Translations under genes and position numbers: made by a program
The notes under the pieces: generated by a model
Seen by the model: only the letters and a program-made list of their open reading frames with translations
Database searches by the model: none
Told to the model about the DNA's origin: nothing
Source of the DNA: Melitaea cinxia
Lineage: Eukaryota > Arthropoda > Insecta > Lepidoptera > Nymphalidae
Direction: 5' to 3'
NCBI RefSeq assembly: GCF_905220565.1
Contig: NC_059402.1
Location: 16,493,501-16,557,500, forward strand
DNA length: 64,000 nucleotides
In this document: positions 22,000-32,545 of the stretch, piece after piece
How positions within the stretch are numbered: position 1 is the first letter of the stretch
Layout of the letters: the number at the start of each line of letters is the position of its first letter

Positions 22000-24100
22000 A
22001 ATTCTGCACTATATAATGATTAACATACTTTTTATAGAAGTGAAAAAGTCGTATCTTTGAAAACTTTTTTTTGAAGTTGCTTTAACTGCTACATATGTCA
22101 TCTCTTGTTATATAAACACGAGTAATATTTCCCATATTACGGGTAAAAGTATTTTTTCCATCAAGAGAAAAGTATATACGTTTATTCTGGAAAAGAAAAT
22201 TTATTATAATTATTTGTATGATTAATTAATTATTAAGATTAGCATAATATCAAATATGACAATTTCAATATTGTCAGATAGAGCAACTATATTAGATCTT
22301 TCATATATTTGTATATAAGAATATAGTTTATTAAAAACTTACCATTTTATTTTTATATTTTTGGCCTTTTAATTTTTCATTGAATTTATCAAAATAATAT
22401 CTTCCATTGTTGATAGTGGAAATTCTAATTTTTGGACCACTGGATTTCCTTCAGAATCTGTTAATAAACTGAAATCTAACAGCTGAGTACTGTTATTTTT
22501 TTATTTCAGATAGGATTTGGGAACGTCAGCAGATATGGCCTTTTAAATTTGCTAATTGTTTTGATAGACCGTTATAATTATGTTTGATACATTCCAGCAA
22601 AGAATCTGTTGAAAATAAATTATATATTATTTTTTTTTTTAACTAACACAATGATTTAAATTTCAAAATTGTGACACTGATGTAAATATAAATATTGATA
22701 GATAAATATTATCACGATTACAACACTCCACAATTTCAGAATAGAATCTATATTATGATTTTGTAAATAATTATAATAAGTATAGATATCCTAATAAATT
22801 AAAAACAATATATATTTTTTTCTTACCACTGGATACAGTATTTTTTGTTGATGATGATCTAGCTGCTAATATATTCATTTCAGCTTCTGTTTCAGATTTA
22901 TGATGATGATGAAAAGGGATTATCAGCAATTGTTGCTAATGTACTGTCTTCATGTGCTATTTCCATACGCATATTTATGTCCTTCAAATTCGAGTTGATT
23001 TTTCTTATTTTTCTACGTTTAGTTGATGGTGATGATGAAGATGATCAAGGTAGTATGGTGTAGATTATGAACTAATTTTTTTCCTTTTTTTTGAGCCAAC
23101 TATGTAGTTAGTACTCTCATTAATTCGTTTTTTTTAGTTTCATTATTTATTTTCGTAGGTTTACATAACAATGACGGTGGTGATGAAGATATCGAAGACA
23201 CTATTGATGTAGATGACCATTCGAGACTATGTTTTTAGGCTTGTTTCTTCACAATTTTTTGGTTACATTTTTATGGCTTTTATTTCTTAGGTTCTAGTGG
23301 AATGAAAAAATTTGAAATAAAATTTCAGTATTATAACTTAGTATAAAAATTAACGATTAAAAATAAATTTATATCAATTAATATATATCCCTTGTAAAAA
23401 AAAAACATTAGTAAAATAACTATTAGAAATTAATCAACAATATTTACATTTTAAATAATAAATATTACCTGCAATTTCAGTGGGTTCGTCAGTTAACTCT
23501 AAAGCTATGTGGCTAAATATAAGTATTATCTATTTTTAATCAATCCTTTGCTAATGCTTGCAAGTTTTTTCAACAGCAGCCGCTTTTGCTTTGCCAGACT
23601 ACTCATTATTGGTAGAGAAGAATAGGGGTTCTTTTTAATCTTATTAATTTTTCCTCTGCCTCTTCCATTGTTTCTGGTAATATTAATTGTAATTATGAAT
23701 TACTTTCTTATTATTATGACAATGAAATAGCAATTCTTAAAAATCTATAATTTAAATAACAATTTACCTGCTGTGCCACTTATTTGAACATAAAACGTTG
23801 GCCATGTCGGTCAGACCCTTCACAATGTTTAACTATTGTTTGTAATAATTTACAATACTTAGTACTTTTTAACAATGATTCAGGCTAATTTACATCCGGT
23901 ACATCCCACGATATTCAATATATCAATTTCTTTATTGGACGAATCATTTAAAAATAAAACTAATGCATACATAAAAGCCATCTGAAAAAAACAGATTATT
24001 GAAATAAAAAATTATTTTAAAAATAGTAAAGAATTGTAATGTATTTTTTCAATGATTTTTACTAACCTTAAATGTTTTACGTAATTAAACATAAAACGAA
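22000..24100 (-). pseudogene. decayed multi-exon gene resembling DUF4806 proteins
   Basis: On the minus strand several exon-like blocks end in good donor sites: CAG|GTAAATT at 23768, CAG|GTAATAT at 23469, GTG|GTAAGAA at 22827 and ATG|GTAAGTT at 22343. One block (about 23981-23768) opens with ATG after a T-rich acceptor. The translated blocks include a Ser-rich stretch with TKRRKIRKI and 'KDINMRMEIAHEDSTLATIA', then 'SLLECIKHNYNGLSKQLANL', then 'GNPVVQKLEFPLSTMEDI'. The last matches the start of the DUF4806 domain as I remember it ('FPL.T.E.l'). A following block (about 22166-22010) could hold the domain's end. In-frame stops and at least two frame changes break it. Function is unknown for the family. 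Confidence 0.5.
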
Positions 24101-24483
24101 GCTTTACACACAACACAAATTTTTATCTAGCTAAATTAGTCCACAAGTTCGTATTTTGTACACAATACACACTGAGTAAACGTCTAGAGAGAAGTTTATA
24201 GTACACTTTTTTTTTGTTTAACACAATATTAATATGGTTCAGTTTTTGTATTGAACTTATTTAATCTTGATATTATTTACATTAATATGCTAATCGACAA
24301 ATAACTTTTAAGTTATATAAAAATATAATTATACACTGATATACACTATATTAGATATATTACACTATATTAGACACAAAGATTAATACACTGAAACACT
24401 GATGTGAGTGATGTGCGTCTTAACGAAGAACACTGTTAACAAGATTCGACATGTTGCTTCGTGACGTCACGCGTTGTCGCTTA

Positions 24484-25239
24484 AGGGGCCTACTCAAAGC
24501 ACTGCCTGCAGGGCCTGCTTGCAGTTACTGCCGCAGAGGATGTTGCTCCACAAAGCACTGCAAATCATTTACGCGGCATACGTTGTCGTGTTCACTTGTG
24601 TTCTCTTTGTCCTTGCCTAAATTCGTCAGTTTTTATAAATGGCTCCTACATTATTCAAACACCAAAAAATAGCATTGGGTTTGACTGTATTGAGTAGTTG
24701 TAGCGTTCAAAAGAAAAAAAGGAAGCACTGGTGTAAAAAAGTTTTATATTTTTCATGTAAAAGCGACATAGCCTGCGACCGCATATCTTTGTTATGATAA
24801 TGATCGTGGTTAGTTTTCCAAAGACATGGCAAATCCCTATACAATTAGATTACGTCCCTCCACACGTCTTTTTCTCGCTGGCTCATTTTTCTTGAAGAAA
24901 ACAGAGCCAAACAAATAATATAATAAAACCAAACCAACTAACTGATTAATTGCTAAATGACAACCACTGACAAGACAAACCCCAGGTCAAATAGAGTAGA
25001 CAAACGTCGCAATGTACCGACGTAAACAAAATGGTGGTCTAAATCGGCCCGACCTAGCTACATATGTCCCTGATTGCAGTTTACGGAGTGGGGAGATCGT
25101 GTGTCGGGCTGGCAGAACGACACTGCGGCCCTGCGACAGGGTGAACAATTAAAATATCGGCCCTGCATGCATACATACAATACGATCGGCAGTGGCACTG
25201 CAAGCAGGGCCCTGCAGGCAGTGCTTTGAGTAGGCCCCT
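24484..25239 (+). mobile_element. internally deleted PIF/Harbinger element
   Basis: TTA duplications sit at 24481-24483 and 25240-25242. Inverted ends of about 43 bp start aggggcctactcaaagcact and differ by one indel. A three-base TTA target is characteristic of PIF/Harbinger transposons. At about 24670-24760 the plus strand reads 'GLTVLSSCSVQKKKRKHWCK', like the N-terminus of Harbinger nuclease-transposases (K/R-rich followed by xWxxxW/V). The rest of the transposase is gone, so it is non-autonomous. Confidence 0.75.
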
Positions 25240-25242
25240 TTA

Positions 25243-26395
25243 TTATTTCGTTCCTTAATATGTTGTATTTATATTAATATTTTCGTTAATTTTTATTTAT
25301 TGTATATAATTCAATACAAGATTATATTATGTTATATTCGTTATTATATTCATGTTATTTAATAGAAATTAAAGGCAGTTTTTTATATATAATATACTCA
25401 ATTGACTGGAAGTGAAGTGACCTATGAATAACAAATTAACAAACAACTAAAGACTATCAAATTGTGCTTGTAATACAATAAATGAATAAATCGATCATAA
25501 TTATGATAAAAATAACTTTACGTCATGTAATTATTGTTTCTATAAATTTAATGAAAAACGGAAATAAAAATAGTATCTAATTAAGTCGAAATCTTGGAAT
25601 TGAATTTCAAATCAAGAGTAAAGAAAAATAACTCTGTTCATTGATTTATTTATTTTTTGACGGCTATCTTAAAATTTAACTATGCACGCGTTAGTGAAAT
25701 TTAATAAAGTCTAAATAACAGATTAGTATATACCTAATTATGTGGCTAGGTCTTAATCTGGCTAATCAAGAGTTATGGAGCAAAAATACTTGGAAAATCA
25801 CATACCTACCTACTTATTTATCTAACAAATTTAGAATACAGAACAAACACAGTTTTTTTCTGTATTCTGAGTTAACAAATTAGGTACGAAATTGGGTATG
25901 CAAATGAAACAAGTAAAATTATTGGTTAAAGTAACAAAACAAGTAATAAACGAATAAATAATTAATATTTTTAATCTAAAAATATTTCATTAAATCGATG
26001 GAAATTTCTTCTGATTATTATTTAAAATTGAATTTGGTTTTATCTAATCTCTGAAACGGCTGGACAGATTTTGACGGGGTCGAAGTTGCGCCCCCAGCTA
26101 GTAATATAATAAATACTTATATAAAAATATAATAAATTTAGATATACTTAAATATATAAATATAAGCGGGTGGAAGATTACGATTATAATAGTTATTATT
26201 ATGTACTCAGCTATATGGTATTTACTAGACTAATAATATTAAACGATTAGATTCATTAAAATTTTTGGTCAAAAATATCTTGAATTGAATTAAATTGTTA
26301 TTTATTCCATTGTTGACAAATAAATTTTATGCTAGCTGAGTTCACTTGAAAAAAATTAACACCAGATTAATCTGATTTGATGCAAATACAACTTA
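25243..26395. other. no recognisable gene; repeat stub at 26.04 kb
   Basis: AT-rich. 26040-26105 ('ctgaaacggctggacagatt' ... 'cccccagctagta') is the end of a degraded dispersed repeat. Nothing else is supported. Confidence 0.4.
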
Positions 26396-26397
26396 AA

Positions 26398-26720
26398 TCA
26401 TCATCATCATTTCAGCCGACCACAGATCCACTGCTGGACATAGGCATCCATAAGTTCACGCCAAAAATGGCGTAAACTCGTGTGTTTTGTCCATAGTCAC
26501 CACGCTGGGCAGGCAGGTTGGTGACCGCAGGGCTGGCTTTGTAGCACCGAAGACGCTGCTGCCCATCTTCGGCCTGTGTGTTTCAAAGCCAGCGGTTAGA
26601 TGGTTATCCCGCCATCGGTCGGCTTCTTAAGTTCCAAGGTGGTAGTGGAACTGTGTTATCCCTTAGTCGCCTCTTACGACACCCACGGGAAGAGAGGGAG
26701 TGGCTTTATTCTTTACTACC
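26398..26720 (-). mobile_element. RTE-tailed 330-bp repeat
   Basis: Minus copy: the plus strand starts with (ATC)n, then 'gatccactgctggacatagg', 'ggtgaccgcagggctggctt', 'gttatcccgccatcggtcgg', and ends 'gaagagagggagtggcttta'. The 5' end may be slightly truncated. No clear duplication was found. Confidence 0.85.
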
Positions 26721-26744
26721 TAGGCTGTTCTTATTTGCAGTTCT

Positions 26745-27032
26745 GTATGCCTTACCATACTTGCTTATATTTTACATCAGGCTACCCTTGTCTGGACCGG
26801 ACCTGGTCCTGATGAAGTATGCCTTACCATACTTGGTTATATTTTACATCAGTCTATCCTTGTCTGGACCGGACCTGGTCCTGATCCAGTATGCCTTACC
26901 ATACTTGATTATATTTTACATCAGGCTATCCTTGTCTGGACCGGACCTGGTCCTGATCCAGTATGCCTTACCATACTTGATTATATTTTACATCAGGCTA
27001 TCTTTGTCTGGACCGGACCCGGTCCTGATAGA
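26745..27032 (+). repeat. four 72-bp tandem units
   Basis: Units start at 26745, 26817, 26889 and 26961 with 'gtatgccttaccatacttg'. Because 72 is divisible by three, the array stays open and gives a 24-residue hydrophobic repeat (YALPYLIIFYIRLSLSGPDL...) inside a chance frame 26578-27255. That frame starts in an antisense SINE and ends in a LINE tail, so it is not a gene. The last unit has begun to diverge. It contains 'ctggaccggacctggtcctg', related to the MITE at 20.4 kb. Confidence 0.9.
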
Positions 27033-27262
27033 GCTTGCCGGATCAGGCGTACCTTATCCTATCCTGATCCGGTCCAGATACATGATCTGGTTGAGCCTGA
27101 CCTTTTTTCTACTCGGGCTGTACTGTGTTCTGTACCCAAAGATTATCTGGAATAAATCGCTCTTTAGCGATAAGATCGCCTTTGTACATCTTGTATTTTA
27201 TCTTTTTTATAATTATGTGTCTGTATTTCGCTGTACATTAAGAATAAATAAATAAATAAACT
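27033..27262 (+). mobile_element. MITE-related spacer then LINE 3' UTR
   Basis: 27033-27080 resembles an arm of the 20.4-kb MITE ('cctgatccggtccagataca'). 27140-27262 is the LINE tail with the hairpin 'aatcgctctttagcgataag', 'atcgcctttgtacatcttgt', and an (AATA)n end at 27241-27260. Confidence 0.6.
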
Positions 27263-27297
27263 GACGCTTGCTTTTTGTATCAGCACAGAAAATTTGT

Positions 27298-27560
27298 ACT
27301 ATTTTTTTGTGTTACCCACACATTAGGGAATACTAATAATTTTTTAATACCAGCGGAGATCGAACCTGCATCTCCGACTGACCGTGGTCGGTGCTCTAGC
27401 CAATTAAGCTATGAAACGATGTACCCGCTAGATCGAAATCTTTAATATGATGATTTTATATTCGGTTCTAAGCGACCGCGGCGCCGTCTATAGTGAGTTC
27501 TTTATAGAACTCGTAACTAAAGCAGCATCTAAGTCTTACATTTACAGTTAAAAGCGCTGT
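27298..27560 (-). mobile_element. tRNA-like repeat, diverged copy
   Basis: On the minus strand: a core 'aaaatcatcatattaaagat', then a tRNA-like head 'catagcttaattggctagag' with 'gcaggttcgatctccgctgg', ending near 'gtgtgggtaacac'. The acceptor pairing and several stem bases have decayed. It is the same family as 30005-30345, so I do not call a tRNA gene. Confidence 0.65.
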
Positions 27561-28156
27561 AAATCATCTCATAGTCTGTTGTTTCACACAATTTCATGTC
27601 CTTATTCATACTCCACGCCTTATTCACCTCCATGTTTTCTAAGGAGTTAACTCCGATTATGATATAAATTTACGAATGAACTTAAGGGAACGGTGTAAGT
27701 CATAAAAAAATGTGCGGAATTTTTAAATTTATTTTTATCCTATTTCACTGTGTTTGTGTTAAAATAGTATTATGAACACGTGCCTACACGTGTCACGGAC
27801 GTAAATATAGTTGTGATATTTTGATTTGCATATCGAATTCGAGATCGAGTAATATATTGTTAGCGGTATCACTGAGTTTTACAATCCATTAGCGGAATAA
27901 ACGAATCGTCCTTACGTGACTGCGTTTAAAATATTGATGTTGTGTATGTGTTTTGTTCATTGTAGTTTTTTTCCAATATATATGACTGTGTCTATGTGCT
28001 ATCTGTATATATTTAGTTATTAAACAGTTATATGATAGTAAATGTGTCCGACCATGTAACTTTAGCCTGGCTCTGCAATCAAAGATAATTTTCTTGTCGT
28101 TTACAAATATTAGAACCGGGGTAAATTAGTATTGATAAAATACTGTCGTACATCTA

Positions 28157-28515
28157 ATTCTATTTCTCTGCTTCAACGGCCATCGATCCTGCGACACAGA
28201 TGACCAGCCCACTGCCACTTGAACTTGCTAATTCTGTGGGCTATGTCGGTTACTTTCATTCTCTCGCGGATAGTCTTTTTTCTAATCCTATCTTTGTGAG
28301 AAACCCCAAGCGTAGCCCGTTCCATCGCACGTTGAGCGACTTTAAACTTGTGGCCCAGTCCCTTCGTCAGCGTGGGACATCCTCCAGCCCGTTGAACCGA
28401 CGATCTACGTAAGATTGCCGGGGTAGGCTTGATGAGGATTGCGGAAACCGGGTCAATGTCTGGCGCAAACTTGGGGAGGTCTATGTCCAGCAGTGGACTG
28501 CAATAGGCTGAACTG
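28157..28515. mobile_element. RTE LINE 3' fragment with inverted 5' part
   Basis: 28398-28515 on the plus strand encodes the end of an RTE protein (DDLRKIAGVG then a frameshifted remainder) and the tail 'ccagcagtggactgcaatag'. 28157-28390 encodes an upstream part of the same protein on the minus strand ('LTKGLGHKFKVAQRAMERAT', 'KVTDIAHRISKFKWQWAGHL', 'CRRIDGR'). The two parts are in opposite orientation and about 25 codons between them are missing. The 125-codon minus frame across both is an artefact of the junction. Confidence 0.75.
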
Positions 28516-28675
28516 ACCGGTCTATCTTCAGGTCCAGAGGATTTTTTCATGAAATTTTGTTTTTAGTTTTTTTTTGTAATGCTTTTACGCGAAGAATACT
28601 TAACCGATCATCATTAAACTTTGTATACATATTCTATTAAAAAATAAAAGCTAGTATTAAATATAGGATACATAA

Positions 28676-28963
28676 TAATTGTGTTTGCTGGCAAACGAAA
28701 AAAACCGACATCAATTACATCGACAACTAATACAACGTAGGTAGACGAAAAAATAGTCAAGTAAATACGCATTATCAACAATAACTCCGAAAATTGTAAT
28801 CAGATCTCGATGAAATTTAAATATCATGAAATTTAATCATCAAAATCAGTACACCCAGTAAAAAGTTTTGCAGATTTTCAAGGGTTTCCCCCGATTTCTC
28901 CGCACCCTACTGGTACCGCACCCGCTGGTACCGCACCTGGAATATCTTCTTTCCAACAAAAAA

Positions 28964-29011
<48 letters not shown>

Positions 29012-29053
29012 CAGTCAAATTGAGTAACCACCTCCTTTTTTGAAGTGGTTAAA
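28676..29053 (+). repeat. dispersed repeat with (TA)n
   Basis: Runs from 'ggcaaacgaaaaaaaccgac' through 'taatcagatctcgatgaaat', 'cagattttcaagggtttccc' to 'ttgagtaaccacctcctttt'. A (TA)n tract fills about 28966-29009. A second copy is at 30729-31092, and an interrupted one at 40250. Non-coding; class unknown (Helitron-like suspected). Confidence 0.55.
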
Positions 29054-29880
29054 ACTAAAACATAATTCCTTAGAAAAAAATGTGTGTGTGCTATTCACTC
29101 ACGGCATAAATTAAGCTTCTGAAGAGTCGTAGGAAGATAAGCTGTTGCGATTGGTACTATCGACAATGATCACGGTCTAAGGTCATAAGCGCTATGCGAA
29201 ACACGTCGCTTACGCGTTTTGAGTCGCGAGTGCCTAGTGCGAGTTTTATTCACAGAAACATGACAGAAACGCGTTTATACGTGAAGATTATTTTGCATGG
29301 GAATTTAAGCACTGCAGCCTAGATGATAAAGAATAGTTTACGATACAATCGATACAGGGTCATCTAACGGCAAACGCAAGAACTAGGTTGAAATGCCGAA
29401 TTGCCCATATAAAATTAAGTTAAAATTTACGCCCGTTATTGCGAGACGGATTAAACAAAACTCGCATTACTCAGTAACGTATTCTATCTCATTCTCGCCT
29501 ATACACTTACGTGTTTGTTTATTTATTGTTTGTTTCTTTATAGTGACGTATTTAAATAAGCTTCACTTCAAAAATATGACCTGAAAATGCTATCCACTAA
29601 ATTTAAGGATAATATTTTGTGCTCACACAGTTCCATTTATAAATACATAATGTTAAGTTATATTGCACTAATGGAAGCAAGATGACACATCGCACTGAGT
29701 TAGTTTTAACGGTGAGTGGTCCGTGACATTACGGAAACTGCATTAGCTGCATCTGTGGAGGAACGTTCGTGAGAAGCGAGGACGACGTTAGAGCCAATTA
29801 TAAGAAGAAAATATATGACATTTTAAAATTCGTGTCTTGTTATAATTTTTAAATAAGTTATTATTTAATAAAAATGTTCT
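29054..29880. other. no recognisable repeat or gene
   Basis: Mixed composition. 29690-29810 is somewhat GC-richer (ctgcatctgtggaggaacgt) but has no long frame or splice pattern that I trust. Confidence 0.35.
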
Positions 29881-29881
29881 G

Positions 29882-30410
29882 AAGTAAACTTTTTTACGCA
29901 CTGTTGACTTGGGGAGTAAGCTGGTGAATGCGTGACGAGAGCGTCACGGAAAGTGTGATTGGGCGAGACGAACGGAAGTTGTGAGGAAGATATAATCTAG
30001 TGAATATCTACGATTTTATCGTGTTACCCACACATTAGGAATTCTAAATATTTTTGAATATCATATCCAAAAATTGACCGTTCCAGCGGGATCGAACCTG
30101 CGTCTCCGACTGACCGTGTCGGCGCTCTAGCCAATAAAGCTATGGCTCCGTCTATAGTGAGTTCTTTACAGAAACTCGTAACTCCACAGTTCGCTTCAAC
30201 CGAAAATAAAATCATCATACTAAAAATTTCGATCTAACGGGTACATCGTTCCATAGCTTAATTGGCTAGAGCGCCGACACGGTCAGTCGGAGACGCAGGT
30301 TCGATCCCCGCTGGAACGGTCAATTTTCGGATATGATATTCAAAAATAATCTAGCGAAGATGGAAAGTTTTACTTCAGTCGTGTGGTCTAAAGCGCACTC
30401 GTTTTTTATA
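29882..30410 (-). mobile_element. MITE-like repeat split by a tRNA-like palindromic element
   Basis: Left part 29882-30004: 'cttggggagtaagctggtga', 'cgtgacgagagcgtcacgga', 'cggaagttgtgaggaagata'. Right part 30359-30410: 'cttcagtcgtgtggtctaaa' then gcgcactcg. Together they form a minus copy of the family at 17365. The insert is 30005-30345. Confidence 0.7.
30005..30345. mobile_element. palindromic tRNA-like element, nested
   Basis: Flanked by ataatctagtgaa (29992-30004) and ataatctagcgaa (30346-30358). Two 97-bp arms (30049-30145 and 30251-30347) are near reverse complements, and each contains a tRNA-like head: 7-bp acceptor pairing cgttcca/tggaacg, A-box 'tagcttaattggctagagc', B-box ggttcgatccc. 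In the anticodon loop acggtca position 33 is C rather than U, and both heads are followed by repeat sequence. This argues for a tRNA-derived repeat rather than functional tRNAs. Confidence 0.7.
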
Positions 30411-30469
30411 TACATATACAGTCGGCCTCTTTACTAGCCATTTTAATACCTGTGTTATAGCCGACAAAT

Positions 30470-30620
30470 ATACCAATTTTTTTAAATGCACATATAAATA
30501 ATACATAATTATATGTATAAATAAATACTTATGTTGAACCACGGGGGGGGGGGGGGGGGAATCGAACGCATAACTAGTGAAGCAGAAAGCAGCATTCCAA
30601 ACTGCGTTAACAATTATTTA
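30470..30620 (-). mobile_element. tRNA-like SINE with a 17-G run
   Basis: The reverse head is partly kept ('aatcgaacgcataactagtg', 'aagcagaaagcagcattcca', 'aactgcgttaaca'). The plus-strand tract 30543-30559 is 17 consecutive G where other copies read gggtggga or similar. Confidence 0.55.
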
Positions 30621-30728
30621 TCAATTTATGATAAGTATTTTTTTTTTCAATTCAATATCTTTATCTTGATATTGTAGTTATGGCAGAGCTATAGACAATC
30701 ATTTTGCTTTAAAATTTTTTTTTAATTT

Positions 30729-31092
30729 AATTTTTTTTAATTTCATTATCAAAGATTACTTCTAAAGTTGTAATCAGATCTCGATGAAATTTAAATGTGA
30801 CCACATGATAAATATCAGCTTTCAATTAAATTAAAAATCATCAAAATCGGTATATCCAGTAAAAAATTATGCGGATTTTCAAGGGTTTCCCTCGATTTCT
30901 CTGGGATCTCATTATCAGATCCTGGTTTCCTTATAACGGTCCCAAACTAGGGATATCTCCTTTCTAACAAAAAAAGAATTATCATAATCGGTTCATAAAC
31001 GACGGAGTTATCCCCCGAACATACATAAAAAAAAATATATATATACGGTCGAATTGAGTAACCTCCTCCTTTTTTTGAATTCGGTTAATAAT
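30729..31092 (+). repeat. dispersed repeat, second copy of 28.7-kb family
   Basis: 'attatcaaagattacttcta', 'cagatctcgatgaaatttaa', 'ttcaagggtttccctcgatt', 'tcagatcctggtttccttat', 'tgagtaacctcctcctttt'. A longer internal part than in the 28.7-kb copy. Confidence 0.55.
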
Positions 31093-31436
31093 AAACATTA
31101 TTTTAAATTATAATTTTTATAAACCAAGCGATAGTTTATCAACTGATACATTTTTTCAAAACCTAAATAAATATTTTTTAACTTATAATAAATCCATTAT
31201 AACAAAATTAAAATTACCTTCCGAGTAAATTGTCTACAGCAAGACGCGACATCACAACCTATTAAAAGTTACAGCATTAACTGTCCGTCCTTATAGCAGC
31301 TTGGAGAACCAGAAAACAACTTTAAAGAATATTTTTCTATGATATTATGTTACTTGTAAGCTAAGATAACATGAATCTTTAAAATAAATCTTTTGAGCTG
31401 TAAGAGGTATTATGATATTGCTGTATTTAATTGTGG

Positions 31437-32030
31437 TAGGGCACAGAAGGACATATCTTGTTAAAAATCTGATACAATACGATTATGGAAGGACCTCAAG
31501 CTTGAAAGTCACAGCTAAATTATAGTGGCGGAGTGTTTTATGGCGATTGAAATAGTCAAAAGCTGAGTTGATAGCGGTGAAAAGGTAGCCTATGTACTTT
31601 TGATGTTCATTGTGTTAAAGGTGCGCATTGACTACTGTTAACGTTTACGTACTGTGTGGCTACGGTACTAAAGAATATAGCTACCCCCTCTTCACCCGTC
31701 GTAAGAGCTGACTAAGGGATAACACACTTCCGCTACCTTGGAACTTAAAAAGCCGAGCGGTGGTGGGATAACCATCCAACTGCTGGCTTTGAGATACACA
31801 GGCTGAAGACGGGCAGCAGCGTCTTCGGTGCGACAAATCTAGTACTGCGGTCACCAAGCCGCCTGCCCAGCATGGTGACTATGGGCAAAACACATGAGTT
31901 CACGTTATTTTTGGCGTAAACTTGTGGAGGCCTATGTCCAGCAGTGGACTTTGATAGGCTGAAATGATGATGATGATGAACGTTTACCATCAGACATTAC
32001 GCTTGTTTGTCTCCGTGGTAGTTCACAAAA
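31437..32030 (+). mobile_element. A-tailed SINE-like repeat split by an RTE-tailed repeat
   Basis: 31437-31545 is the 5' half ('ggtagggcacagaaggacat', 'aagtcacagctaaatta'). 31979-32030 is the 3' tail ('ttaccatcagacattacgct', 'tgtttgtctccgtgg'). Between them sits 31649-31978. Confidence 0.55.
31649..31978 (+). mobile_element. RTE-tailed 330-bp repeat, nested
   Basis: Flanked by aacgtttac at 31640-31648 and 31979-31987. Starts gtactgtgtggctacggtac and ends in the (GAT)n tail. Confidence 0.85.
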
Positions 32031-32059
32031 TACATAAGCGTGAACTTGATTTAGTATCT

Positions 32060-32545
32060 ATTTTTGGAGTTTACTCCAAAATCCAATCCAAAGGATTGAT
32101 TTTCATATCCCTCAGTATGAAAAAAATATGGTGAGTAAAATCTACTGAACGAATGACCTCGCTGTTTCTCGTAACGCAATCTATCAGTACCCAATAGGGT
32201 TCCGATAGATGACGACGTTTTCTAATATCGCCATAGATGGCGCTATTTGATTTTTTTTTTGATATCATAGGTGAACCCATTTATGGGGTGATATTCAGGA
32301 TGCCCGGGCAGACAGTCCTAGACCGTATGTCGGCTTGAGCACTTGGGGGTGCAATACCGACCAAACCCCCGTGGGAGCCTTCAGCCGCTTTAAATGCAGG
32401 GTCTTGGATCTGCAGGCATCAGGATCCCTCCAGCGACAGGCTGGCCTCGGCGAAAAGGCAGACTTCTCCTCCATGGGGAGCGCTATTTGATTCGTGTTAC
32501 CATTTAATATGGTATTATCTTTTTTCTTAGAGTAGTAATTAGCCT
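32060..32545 (-). mobile_element. gagtttactcc-ended MITE split by an R1-like LINE
   Basis: The outer element begins ttggagtttactccaaaatc, then 'gaacgaatgacctcgctgtt', 'gggttccgatagatgacgac', and resumes after the insert with 'accatttaatatggtattat'. Other copies: 42040-42665 and 62855-63076. Ends are inverted (gagtttactcc ... ggagtaaactc). Confidence 0.6.
32253..32479 (-). mobile_element. R1-like LINE 3' UTR with 13-bp duplications
   Basis: Flanked by gcgctatttgatt at 32240-32252 and 32480-32492. The T-run at 32251-32260 is its A-tail. It matches the 3' UTR of 20703-21194 ('ggccagcctgtcgctggagg' and the end 'aaatgggttcacctatgata' on the minus strand). Only the UTR remains. Confidence 0.85.

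Noticed and set aside
26578..27255. 225-codon plus-strand frame with membrane-like 24-residue repeats
   Set aside because: It starts inside an antisense RTE-tailed repeat, runs through a 72-bp tandem array and ends in a LINE tail. It stays open only because 72 is a multiple of three.
28173..28550. 125-codon minus-strand frame
   Set aside because: It joins the antisense of an RTE tail to an inverted RTE coding part; it is a by-product of the rearrangement, not a gene.
30246..30319. possible tRNA gene (and its mirror at 30084-30157)
   Set aside because: The acceptor and T arms look good, but the base 5' of the anticodon is C instead of U. The same head recurs at 27.3 kb with repeat sequence attached, so it is a tRNA-derived repeat.
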